A DNA stretch of 64,000 nt from Candidatus Kuenenia hertensis (GTDB lineage Bacteria > Planctomycetota > Brocadiia > Brocadiales > Brocadiaceae): NCBI GenBank assembly GCA_021646465.1, contig SOET01000002.1, positions 89,416-153,415 of the forward strand, read 5' to 3'. This document shows, piece by piece, positions 16,241 through 24,318 of this stretch. Under the pieces are notes generated by a model. The model made no database searches. It was not told where the DNA came from and saw only the letters and a program-made list of their open reading frames with translations. How positions within the stretch are numbered: the first letter of the stretch is position 1; the number at the start of each line of letters is the position of its first letter. The position numbers were made by a program, and so were the translations under genes.

Positions 16241-17461
16241 TTATTTTGTACAAGCATCTTTTCCTTCTTGTTCAGCAAATGAAGTATTGAAAAATTGATA
16301 TCTGTTTCTTCCTTGTTTTTTCGCACTGTACATAGCAGCATCCGCATTTTTTAATAATGTTTCCGCATTTGTCCCGTTTTCAGGATAGAACGCAATACCA
16401 ATACTCGTGGAAACGCACACCTCTTTTCCCGCGAGTGATATTGGTTCTTTAACTACCCTGAGTAATTTTTGGACAACTTTAACGATATCCTCCGCAGATG
16501 CAATTTCAGCTAACAAAACCGTAAACTCATCTCCTCCCAGACGGGAAACGGTATCAACTCCCCTCACACATTTTTCAAGCCTGTGTGCAACAATCTTCAA
16601 AAAATTATCCCCTTCCTGATGCCCAAAACAATCATTAATGTGTTTAAAATGGTCAATGTCAAGAAACAACACTGCTACTTTTTTTCTGTGGCGCCCTGCC
16701 CATGCTATTGCCATTGCAAAACGTTCGTCAAACGACGAACGATTCGGCAGGCCAGTGAGCACATCATAGTATGCCATACGGTGTATTTTGTTTTCCATGA
16801 GTTTGCGGTCCGTTACGTCCCGTATCATCACAAGCAGAGCTTTTCTTCCTTCCCATTCAGTATCAGCGGCACGCAGTTCAGCAATGCCCAATGCAGAATC
16901 AGCCCTTTTAATGTCTATTTCTGCCACCTCTCCGGAAACTACCGGTATGCCAAAGGAAGACCCAACAATCTTTTCCGGACTACTGCCTAAAGCAATTCCC
17001 GCCATCGGATTGGCAAAACGTACAGTTCCCTGCACATCAACAACAATAATTCCATCAGCACTCCTTGCAACAATATTATGAAAATCCCTGTGCAGTAATT
17101 TGAAGCTGGTAATGTCTTCCTGTATGCCTACAAAATGGGTAATGGTTCCTGCTTTATTTCTTACCGGAGAAATTTTCGCGTGTGTCCAATAATAACCTCC
17201 GTCCTTCTTTTTATTATGAAACTCCCCGTTCCAATCCTTGCCGGAAGTGATGGTATCCCATAGATTTTTGTACTCTTCCTGCGGCATCTCACCGGATTTT
17301 AAAATCCGAGGGTTTTGCCCCATTGCCTCTTCTTTGGCGTATCCAGTCAACTGGGAAAATTTTTTATTTACGTATTCTATAGTACCCTTCACATCGGTAA
17401 TAATTACTGCACACGCACTCTGTTCAACTGCATGAGATAATAGAATATGCTCGTCTGTCAT
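16241..17461 (-). CDS. PAS-PAS-GGDEF diguanylate cyclase
   Basis: 406 residues. Two PAS domains (about residues 5-120 and 123-220) precede an intact GGDEF domain (225-395). The active-site motif is RLGGDEF (GGDEF at 309-313), and the product-inhibition site RxxD (R300 to D303) is present five residues before it. LDIDHFKHINDCFGHQEGD is the canonical substrate loop. It therefore probably makes c-di-GMP with feedback control. No membrane segment is seen, so the sensor is cytoplasmic. It is the last gene of the Kai-type operon, 6 bases after the hybrid kinase, which suggests c-di-GMP is one output of that system. Confidence 0.93.
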   Translation of the reverse strand: MTDEHILLSHAVEQSACAVIITDVKGTIEYVNKKFSQLTGYAKEEAMGQNPRILKSGEMPQEEYKNLWDTITSGKDWNGEFHNKKKDGGYYWTHAKISPVRNKAGTITHFVGIQEDITSFKLLHRDFHNIVARSADGIIVVDVQGTVRFANPMAGIALGSSPEKIVGSSFGIPVVSGEVAEIDIKRADSALGIAELRAADTEWEGRKALLVMIRDVTDRKLMENKIHRMAYYDVLTGLPNRSSFDERFAMAIAWAGRHRKKVAVLFLDIDHFKHINDCFGHQEGDNFLKIVAHRLEKCVRGVDTVSRLGGDEFTVLLAEIASAEDIVKVVQKLLRVVKEPISLAGKEVCVSTSIGIAFYPENGTNAETLLKNADAAMYSAKKQGRNRYQFFNTSFAEQEGKDACTK

Positions 17462-17467
17462 GTGTTT

Positions 17468-19357
17468 TTATTTAGCTACCATTTCATGAATCTTTTTGAC
17501 TAACCTCGATGGCAAGACAGGTTTTTGCAAAAATGATACGCTTTCTCCCGTAAACATACTCTGGTCAATAATATTTTCGGAATAGCCGCTGAGAAAAATA
17601 GCCTTCACTTCCGGTGCAATCTTTTTGATTTCATCATAGGCATCTTTTCCATTCATTACCGGCATTTTTACATCCAGAATCAAAAGGCAGACTACATCCT
17701 TGTTTTCTTTAAATTTTTCCACGGCGTCTGCTCCATTTACTGCCGCAATAACCTCATAACCAAATTTTCCCAGCACCTCTTTCATAAGAAACCTTACCGA
17801 TTCATCATCTTCCGCTATCAATATCCGCCCCGCGCTAACAGCAGAAAAGCTATCTGGTCCGGTATCGGAATCCGCGGGTTTTCCGGGAAGATCATTTGCA
17901 AGGGGCAAATAAATAAAAAAAGCTGCACCTTCTCCAAATTCACTATGGACGTCGACAAAACCATTATGCTGTTTCACAATGCCATACACAATTGAGAGGC
18001 CAAGGCCGGTACCTTTTCCAACATCTTTTGTCGTAAAAAAAGGTTCAAATATTTTTTTTCTTATGTCGTAGTCTATACCAATGCCCGTATCAGTTATTGA
18101 AAGAAGTGCGTATTCCCCTTTTTCCCCAAAACCATGTATTTTAATAAAGTCATCATCAATTATTTCACTATCCGTTTTTATGGTAATTTCCCCGCCGTCC
18201 GGCATTGCGTCTATCGCGTTGGTAACAAGATTCATGATTACCTGTTCCAGTCGGTTCTTGTCTGCCTTAACAACCAATTTCTTATCAGATAACAGTACAT
18301 TACACTGTATTTCCTCTCTGAGAAGCCTGTCTGTTAGCACTCTGGCTCCTTGTACAATGGTATTCAACTCCAGCGGTTGAGTTACGATTACCTGTTTTCT
18401 GCTGAATGCGAGAATGCTGCGCGTCAAATCAGCAGCCCTTTCGGCAAGTGTGAGAACTTTATGAAGATATTCTTTTGCCGGAGTATTATCTTCTAATGCT
18501 ATTTCCACTAAATTAGTATATCCTATAATTGCCATGAGAATATTGTTAAAATCATGAGCAACCCCACCAGCAAGCCTTCCGACTGATTCCAGCTTTTGCG
18601 CATGGAATAATTGTTCTCTCAGTTCCTCCTGTATGCTTGCGGCACGTTTCATTTCAGTAATATCCTCTTTTATACCAAGAAAGCCGGTTATTTCGCCCTC
18701 TTTGCTCTTTATCGGTGATATCTGCGCAAGTTCCCAATAGTATTCTCCATTTTTTTTCTTGTTATAAAACTCCCCCTGCCAGCAATTACCGATGGTAATA
18801 GTATCCCATAATGTCTTGTATTCTTCCGGTGTTGTTTTCCCTGATTTTAAGAACCGGGGGTTTTGTCCCATAATTTCCGACGCTGTATAGCCTGTTATTT
18901 CCGCAAATTTTGGATTTGCATATTGTATGTTTCCATTAATATCGGTAATTACAATGCTACTCATACTTTGCTCAACAGCCTTTGATAATTTGCGCAACTG
19001 TTCGTTTATTTTTCTGTTTTCCGTCACATCCTGTATCAAAACAAGAAATGCCTTTTCACCGTTCCATACCGTTTCCACCTCCCTCATCTCAGCAATTCCA
19101 ACCGACCCGTCAGATTGACGAATATCAATCTCGGCCACAGTTCCATGCGTCAATGGCATTCCAAACGGTGTCCCCAAAAGCATTTCATCATTAATCCCAA
19201 ATAAATCATTTGCAACGGGATTTGCGTAACAAATAACGCCTTCCTTATTCGTTATAATAATACCAACCGGACTCTTTTCCACAATATCGCGAAACTGTTC
19301 GTAGGCAAGTGCGTAGTTTTTAATATCGCCTTTTTTTATACCTTCAGAATTTTGCAT
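17468..19357 (-). CDS. PAS-PAS hybrid histidine kinase with C-terminal receiver
   Basis: 629 residues. PAS 1 covers about residues 15-115 and PAS 2 about 125-240. The dimerisation/H-box region GGVAHDFNNILMAIIGYTN carries the phospho-His268. ATP-binding boxes follow (N box NLVTNAIDA with Asn376/Asn380, DTGIGI, GKGTGLGL). A receiver domain fills 510-629, with acidic DD517/518, phospho-Asp562 (LDVKMPVMNG) and Lys612. The kinase is soluble. Its own receiver makes it a phosphorelay hub that could hand on to a phosphotransfer protein elsewhere. It starts 15 bases after KaiC and ends 6 bases before the diguanylate cyclase. It may serve the role SasA plays in cyanobacteria, but it lacks the KaiB-like N-terminal domain of SasA. 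Confidence 0.92.
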   Translation of the reverse strand: MQNSEGIKKGDIKNYALAYEQFRDIVEKSPVGIIITNKEGVICYANPVANDLFGINDEMLLGTPFGMPLTHGTVAEIDIRQSDGSVGIAEMREVETVWNGEKAFLVLIQDVTENRKINEQLRKLSKAVEQSMSSIVITDINGNIQYANPKFAEITGYTASEIMGQNPRFLKSGKTTPEEYKTLWDTITIGNCWQGEFYNKKKNGEYYWELAQISPIKSKEGEITGFLGIKEDITEMKRAASIQEELREQLFHAQKLESVGRLAGGVAHDFNNILMAIIGYTNLVEIALEDNTPAKEYLHKVLTLAERAADLTRSILAFSRKQVIVTQPLELNTIVQGARVLTDRLLREEIQCNVLLSDKKLVVKADKNRLEQVIMNLVTNAIDAMPDGGEITIKTDSEIIDDDFIKIHGFGEKGEYALLSITDTGIGIDYDIRKKIFEPFFTTKDVGKGTGLGLSIVYGIVKQHNGFVDVHSEFGEGAAFFIYLPLANDLPGKPADSDTGPDSFSAVSAGRILIAEDDESVRFLMKEVLGKFGYEVIAAVNGADAVEKFKENKDVVCLLILDVKMPVMNGKDAYDEIKKIAPEVKAIFLSGYSENIIDQSMFTGESVSFLQKPVLPSRLVKKIHEMVAK

Positions 19358-19372
19358 TTTATTTGCAAATTA

Positions 19373-20878
19373 TTATTTTGCCTCATCGGTAAATAAGGTA
19401 TTAATACGGTCCAGTTCCCCTGCGGGAATCTGCATCGGTCTTCCTGCCAATATGCCACTTACATTGGTAAATGATTTGCCAATATGCATCCCATGGTTAT
19501 CTATCGTGACTTCGCGAATATCCTTATTGTGAGCAGAACCGCGCATTTTCAATACGGTGATGCCTCTGCGCATTTCACCGTACATCTCCACATATCTCAA
19601 AAGGATAATGGAATCAGTAATGGTTGAAATGTGTGTTTCGGTAACGGATGTTCCCCCCGTAAGCGTTGGCGTTGTTGCGGTGAAAAGCCCGGCAATTTCC
19701 TGATGTTTGATAAAAGACGTCAGATCGATCACAAATTCACGAAAACCCTTAATGGTGGATATTCGCTCCAGTGCAGATAAACTATCGATTGCGACACGAT
19801 TGGGTTTAAACCGGTCAATTTCCGTTTTCATTCTTATAAGGTGTTCTTCCAATCCCGTTGTTTCGGGGTAAGTGCATACCACTCTCAGTTTTCCTTCATT
19901 TTCCATTTTTTCAAAATCATGGCTCCATCCGCTGGCATTCCTGAAAAGCTGGTCACTGCTTTCTTCAAAAGCAAAGAGCAAACACCTTTCGTCTTTTTTA
20001 GCGCCTCCTGCGATAAATTCTGTGGTCATAAGGGTTTTCCCGCAACCCGTGGCGCCGGAAACAAGAATTATGGAATCACGGAAGAAACCGCCACCGCACA
20101 TCTTATCCAATTCATCATTTCCGCAACTTATTCTGACCATTGACGATTTGTGCTTCAGCTCAATCGCTGACAGCGGAATAACGATAATTCCCTTCTCCGG
20201 CACTACCGAAAAAGGATACTCTCCCTTTTGATGGTTTGTTCCGCGGAATTTTAATATTTCCAATGTCCTCCTGCGCTTCTCCGCCTCCAGAACGTTTCGC
20301 AGGATAATTACATTGTCTGCAACAAACTCTTCCACGCCGTAACGGCTGATATCTCCATATTCCTGAGTACGTTCTGCCGTCATTATGGAGGTAACACCCA
20401 TCTGCTTTAATTCAACAGAAATACGGAAAAGTTCGCTTCGGATTATCGGAATAGATGAAAGCTGAGTAAAAATAGCTCCTAAAGAATCCATGGAAACGCG
20501 CTTTGCACCAACCTTATCAATAGCCCTCTTTATGCGAATCAGCAAACCTTCCAGATCAAACTTACCGACAATAATCACCCCTCCTTCTATTTGCGGAGAG
20601 GCGTCGACAAACGCCCATTTTCCCTCACTCTCCCATTTTCGAATATCCCAGCCTAAGCCATGCATATTTTTTCGTATATCTTCAGGAGATTCTTCAAATG
20701 TTATGAATACCCCGTTTTCATTTGCCTGCAATATGCCCTCCGCCAAAAATTGGACGGTAAAGATTGTTTTTGCGCTTCCGGAAGTACCTGTTATCAGTGT
20801 ATTACGTCCTTTTGGCAGTCCGCCGTTCGAAATAAAATCAAATCCGGGGATCCCGGTTGCAAGTTTTTGAACATACAT
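19373..20878 (-). CDS. kaiC: KaiC-type circadian clock ATPase
   Basis: 501 residues, the size of cyanobacterial KaiC. It carries two RecA-like domains: CI with Walker A GTSGSAKT (31-38) and catalytic Glu62/Glu63, and CII with Walker A GATGCGKT (275-282) and Glu305/Glu306. The phosphorylation segment TETHISTITDSI is conserved: Ser418 and Thr419 match Ser431/Thr432, and Thr413 matches Thr426. The C-terminal tail (residues 478-501) resembles the A-loop/tail that KaiA grips. The Shine-Dalgarno is good (aaaggaga). This looks like a genuine autokinase/autophosphatase rather than a diverged RadA-like relative. It is preceded by KaiB at 25-base spacing, but there is no kaiA gene. Confidence 0.95.
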   Translation of the reverse strand: MYVQKLATGIPGFDFISNGGLPKGRNTLITGTSGSAKTIFTVQFLAEGILQANENGVFITFEESPEDIRKNMHGLGWDIRKWESEGKWAFVDASPQIEGGVIIVGKFDLEGLLIRIKRAIDKVGAKRVSMDSLGAIFTQLSSIPIIRSELFRISVELKQMGVTSIMTAERTQEYGDISRYGVEEFVADNVIILRNVLEAEKRRRTLEILKFRGTNHQKGEYPFSVVPEKGIIVIPLSAIELKHKSSMVRISCGNDELDKMCGGGFFRDSIILVSGATGCGKTLMTTEFIAGGAKKDERCLLFAFEESSDQLFRNASGWSHDFEKMENEGKLRVVCTYPETTGLEEHLIRMKTEIDRFKPNRVAIDSLSALERISTIKGFREFVIDLTSFIKHQEIAGLFTATTPTLTGGTSVTETHISTITDSIILLRYVEMYGEMRRGITVLKMRGSAHNKDIREVTIDNHGMHIGKSFTNVSGILAGRPMQIPAGELDRINTLFTDEAK

Positions 20879-20903
20879 TTGTTTTTTTCTCCTTTATATA
20901 ATG

Positions 20904-21203
20904 TTACATATCATTGTCATCTTCTGAAATTTTTGATTTCAGATCAAGCCCAAGTAAAACCTTCCCGGTCGCCGACATATCACCGATAATCCTCCTGATG
21001 GGAGGCGGTAATTCTTTAATAAGCGTCGGAGTTGCTAATATTTTTTCATCCTCCGCCAATTGCGGGTGTTCCAAAATATCGATCACTTCCAGGGAATACA
21101 TGCCGTGCAGTTCATTTTCACATATACTGCGCAGATTCACAATAGCCAGTTTTGATCTTTCCGTATTTCCCGTAACATATAACCTTAGTACATATTTTGA
21201 CAT
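20904..21203 (-). CDS. kaiB: KaiB clock protein
   Basis: 99 residues with Shine-Dalgarno gaggaaag. The KaiB signature is intact: [21 protein letters not shown], then [40 protein letters not shown] and VLLGLDL. The PPPxRRIIGD and LGLDL regions are the fold-switching half that binds the CI ring of KaiC. The acidic tail SEDDNDM is extra. It is directly upstream of kaiC and surely co-transcribed with it. Confidence 0.95.
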   Translation of the reverse strand: MSKYVLRLYVTGNTERSKLAIVNLRSICENELHGMYSLEVIDILEHPQLAEDEKILATPTLIKELPPPIRRIIGDMSATGKVLLGLDLKSKISEDDNDM

Positions 21204-21279
21204 AACTCTTTCCTCTATTATTTCAATAAATGGTGCTTATCTTCATAAAACTATATATTTGCGTAGGGGTTGAAGATTT

Positions 21280-23223
21280 TCAACCCCTGTTGCTCTTTCT
21301 TCGGTAATAAGAAACTAAGCACCCCATTAATTCTATAATCACAAAACGCCCTTCCTCCGTATATGCCTGTAACTTTGAGGATAGAACATCTTTACATTTT
21401 CTTTTCATGGCAGTGCTGTGGATCTGCGCTACATCATCCGGTCCGGCCCCTGCCGAACCTAATCGTTCCGCGAAACTCCGGAGATGCTCTGAAAGACGAT
21501 GCTCAACCTTATATACCTGTTCTTTTATCGCCAGATCCAATAAATTTACATATATTCCGACAAACTCCTCAAAAAGATCAACCCCGTTTTCACTCATCGA
21601 CTGGGAATAACGCACCTTATTCTTAACATCACTTAGAAGAAAATCCGATGATTGATTTAATGAGCTTACCTCCCTCTCCTGTTTCTGGCGTACACGAATT
21701 TCTTCGGCTTGCTTCCGTTCGGTAATATCCTCCTTAACGCCAACAAAATGGGAAATAACCCCTTCTTCATTTCTTATGGGAGAGATGATCGCATATTCCC
21801 AGAGTAAACTACCATCCTTTCTTTTATTATGGAATTCTCCCTGCCATTTCCGCCCGGACATAATTGTTTCCCATAATTGTTTATATTCTTCTGAGGATGT
21901 CTCACCTGACTTTAATATGCGGGGATTCTTTCCGATAACTTCGTTATAGGAATAGCCGGTAATTTTATAAAAACTGGGATTAACATATTCAACATTTCCT
22001 TTGGGATCGGTTATTACCACAGAATTCGGGCTTTGTTCTACTGCGAATGAAAGTTTGCGAAGCTGCATTTCATTTTGCCTGCGAATGGCAATCTCGTGTG
22101 AAAGATTTTCCGCCATGGTATTAAAACTCATCGCCAGCTTTCCGATTTCATCTTTATTCAGTATTGAAACCCTTCGATTCAGTTCCCCCGATGCAAATTT
22201 TTCCGTTGTAATTTTAAATGTATTAATCGGGCGGGAAACTGAATGCGCAAAAAAGGCTCCAACGGAAATTGCAATAGCGGCGCTAACACCTCCTGTAATC
22301 AGTGCAACAATTCCCAAAGTGCTCAATGGCGCATAAACTTCCGATTTATCTATTTTTGCCACTAGCCCCCACTGCAATGAAGGAATATATTCATATGCCG
22401 CCACAACGTCAACACCCCGGTAATCATGTGCAATAAGAGTACCGCTTTTCCCCTCCAACGCTAACTTCATTGGCCGTGCTTCTCCGGATTCTACAGGAAC
22501 CCGCACGTTGAGAGGAGGCTCTGTTCTATAACGCAAAGCCGTTAAAAAAGTAATATTGTCCCGAACCATTACCCCTAATAAAATCTCTCCCGAATCGCCC
22601 ATCCCCACCCGGCTGGATGTCGTTTCGCTTAATGAATCAAGCAGATAATAATTCGTTAATATACCGAGAATTTCACCCTCTTTTTTTGAAGGTATTGCAA
22701 CCATCATTGGAATGCAATTTATATCTATGCCGGGAACGTACAAGGGATGCTCGACAAACGCATCTTTAGAAAGGTGATTTTTGAACAGTACAAAATCATG
22801 ATTTGTTGATAACTCCAGATTGATCATGTTTTCATTAGTCGAGGCAATAATCTTTCCATCGGGGCGTGCAATTGATATCGCAGCAATATGGGTATCCAAT
22901 GATTTTTTTTGCGTAGTGAGATAATTATTTAAGACGGTGACGTCATCTTTTTTTTCATCCTCTGCAAAAAAAATTGCTTCCAGTTGTTTCCTTATAAACC
23001 CATCTGAACTGAAATCCGTTGTTCTCCACTTTTTTGCTTCGATAAACGTTAATATATGAAGCTTCCTGGATTCAGCAATCGATGACAGCTCGTTCAATTG
23101 ATGATGTTTCAATACTTTTCCGGCATGAAAATAATACAGGAAGGTAATCAAAATGATCGGAATGAGCGAAATGGAAAGTCCAAACAGCAACAGCTTGTTT
23201 CTTATTGTTTTAAACACAATCAA
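21280..23223 (-). CDS. Cache-HAMP-PAS sensor with KaiA-C/RsbU-N-like C-terminal domain
   Basis: 647 residues. TM 1 (10-31), an extracytoplasmic dCache-type domain (about 35-300), TM 2 (301-325), HAMP (326-380), one PAS (388-503), a short linker, then an all-helical C-terminal domain (about 545-647). There is no kinase, GGDEF or phosphatase domain. The C-terminal domain contains EEFVGIYVNLLD, DDVAQIHSTAMK and ELMGCLVSYYRRKS. These match, in order, the helices of the KaiA C-terminal domain, which ends in an LCEMYRRS-like helix and has an EIH motif, and the related RsbU N-terminal domain. Located between two kaiB-like genes and upstream of kaiC, it is a good candidate for a membrane-tethered KaiA substitute. 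The start is TTG (GTG at 23217 is an alternative). Confidence 0.8.
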   Translation of the reverse strand: MIVFKTIRNKLLLFGLSISLIPIILITFLYYFHAGKVLKHHQLNELSSIAESRKLHILTFIEAKKWRTTDFSSDGFIRKQLEAIFFAEDEKKDDVTVLNNYLTTQKKSLDTHIAAISIARPDGKIIASTNENMINLELSTNHDFVLFKNHLSKDAFVEHPLYVPGIDINCIPMMVAIPSKKEGEILGILTNYYLLDSLSETTSSRVGMGDSGEILLGVMVRDNITFLTALRYRTEPPLNVRVPVESGEARPMKLALEGKSGTLIAHDYRGVDVVAAYEYIPSLQWGLVAKIDKSEVYAPLSTLGIVALITGGVSAAIAISVGAFFAHSVSRPINTFKITTEKFASGELNRRVSILNKDEIGKLAMSFNTMAENLSHEIAIRRQNEMQLRKLSFAVEQSPNSVVITDPKGNVEYVNPSFYKITGYSYNEVIGKNPRILKSGETSSEEYKQLWETIMSGRKWQGEFHNKRKDGSLLWEYAIISPIRNEEGVISHFVGVKEDITERKQAEEIRVRQKQEREVSSLNQSSDFLLSDVKNKVRYSQSMSENGVDLFEEFVGIYVNLLDLAIKEQVYKVEHRLSEHLRSFAERLGSAGAGPDDVAQIHSTAMKRKCKDVLSSKLQAYTEEGRFVIIELMGCLVSYYRRKSNRG

Positions 23224-23326
23224 TACACCGAAAAAGAAAATACGTATTTTGTCAAGGGGTGGATTTTAAAAGAAAAACCCCGAATAACCGTAGTTTCTAA
23301 CATCAATTTCCGTTTATTTCTTCATC

Positions 23327-23590
23327 TTACAAATCGAGACCAAAGAGAACCTGATTCCTCACAGAAAGATCTCCCACCACCCTTCTTTCTTTTCCCGGGG
23401 AAATTTTTACCAGTGTGGGGGTAGCAAGAATGCGATTCTCTACCGCGGCTTCAGGGTTCTCAACTATATCAATAATTTCTTCTTCACACTCTCTGGCAGA
23501 GAGATCACGAATTAATTTTTGAAAATTCTCTACCGCTTTCTGAGAATTTTCGGTTTTCCCTGATATATAAAGCTTAAGGATATATTTCAT
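23327..23590 (-). CDS. KaiB-like protein (second, diverged copy)
   Basis: 87 residues from the ATG at 23590; the frame is open to 23749, but the upstream part is Cys/Lys-rich without family resemblance. MKYILKLYISGKTENSQKAV, EEIIDIVENPEAAVENRI, LATPTLVKISPGKERRVVGD and VLFGLDL mark the KaiB/thioredoxin-like fold. It differs from the canonical copy by a GKERRVVGD loop instead of PPPxRRIIGD. It could be a second KaiB with a different binding preference, as the KaiB2/KaiB3 types in other bacteria. It is the first gene of the operon. Confidence 0.85.
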   Translation of the reverse strand: MKYILKLYISGKTENSQKAVENFQKLIRDLSARECEEEIIDIVENPEAAVENRILATPTLVKISPGKERRVVGDLSVRNQVLFGLDL

Positions 23591-23764
23591 CTCATTTTTT
23601 CTATTACATTTATAAGATAAATACTTCGGGGAAAAATAAGTGCAAATAAAATGGATGGCATTAAAGCATAGTATTTTGCAATTTGCAATAATTTTTCTTT
23701 TGCAATAACAACAAAATAAGGTAGCACTATCTTCAGTGGGAAACACCACGAAATAAATTTGAAA

Positions 23765-23792
23765 TTGAAATAGTTTCGATTTATGTTATAAT
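23765..23792 (+). promoter_or_regulatory. Sigma-70-type promoter of the tRNA gene
   Basis: A TTGAAA -35 hexamer (23765-23770), 16-nt spacer and consensus TATAAT -10 (23787-23792) lie 15 bases before the mature tRNA 5' end. Confidence 0.7.
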
Positions 23793-23807
23793 CCATTTTC
23801 ACAATTG

Positions 23808-23881
<74 letters not shown>

Positions 23882-24022
23882 TTTTTATAATTTTTTCGTA
23901 CTCTGACTTTTTTATTTTTATCCCCTCAACATGCTGCTGGCCGGGTTTCTCTTCCAAACAAAATTTATTCATCCTGTTTTTTATCATTTTTTTCTTTTAA
24001 ACTCATTTGATAATCACCGATT

Positions 24023-24121
24023 ATGAATAGGAAATGTGTTGCAATTATCGGCGTCGGAGACGCAGAAGAGTCTATTTTAGCAATTGCGGAAGAAATTGGC
24101 GGCATTATTGCAAAAAACTAA
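24023..24121 (+). pseudogene. N-terminal remnant of a Rossmann-type (LOG/TIGR00725-like) protein
   Basis: An ATG-started frame gives 32 residues beginning MNRKCVAIIGVGDAEESILA and ending in a lysine-rich tail. It looks like the first strand and helix of a nucleotide-binding, lysine-decarboxylase-like (LOG) protein, cut off by a stop where such proteins would run on. Nothing further of that fold is found downstream. Short and tentative. Confidence 0.3.
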
Positions 24122-24242
24122 ATTTAAAGACGTCACGGCGGATATAAAGATTTTAAAGGCAGAAATCAGTGTCCTTAAATGGATGACAGGATTTATCATT
24201 GCCGGTATCGTTTCTATGATTATCCGGCTATTCATTGCGTAA
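24084..24242 (+). pseudogene. Possible C-terminal fragment of a coiled-coil/TM protein
   Basis: A frame open from 24081 (TTG at 24084) encodes about 52 residues ending in KAEISVLKWMTGFIIAG with a final hydrophobic helix and stop at 24240-24242. The pattern (amphipathic coiled coil, Trp, one C-terminal TM) is that of the end of DUF1640-type coiled-coil proteins. No ATG with a ribosome-binding site supports it as an independent gene, so it is listed as a probable remnant. Together with the fragment before it, it occupies the 437-base gap after the tRNA. Confidence 0.3.
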
Positions 24243-24318
24243 CTCATTCCCGTTTTGCTTTATTTGTTTTTGTCTTTTCTGATTAAGTACAGGTAAATCA
24301 ATTACTTTTGGAATTTCC

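Noticed and set aside
21280..23223. Sensor called a histidine kinase because of its Cache-HAMP-PAS layout
   Set aside because: No H box, no ATP-binding N/G boxes and no GGDEF are present after the PAS; the C-terminus is a different helical domain.
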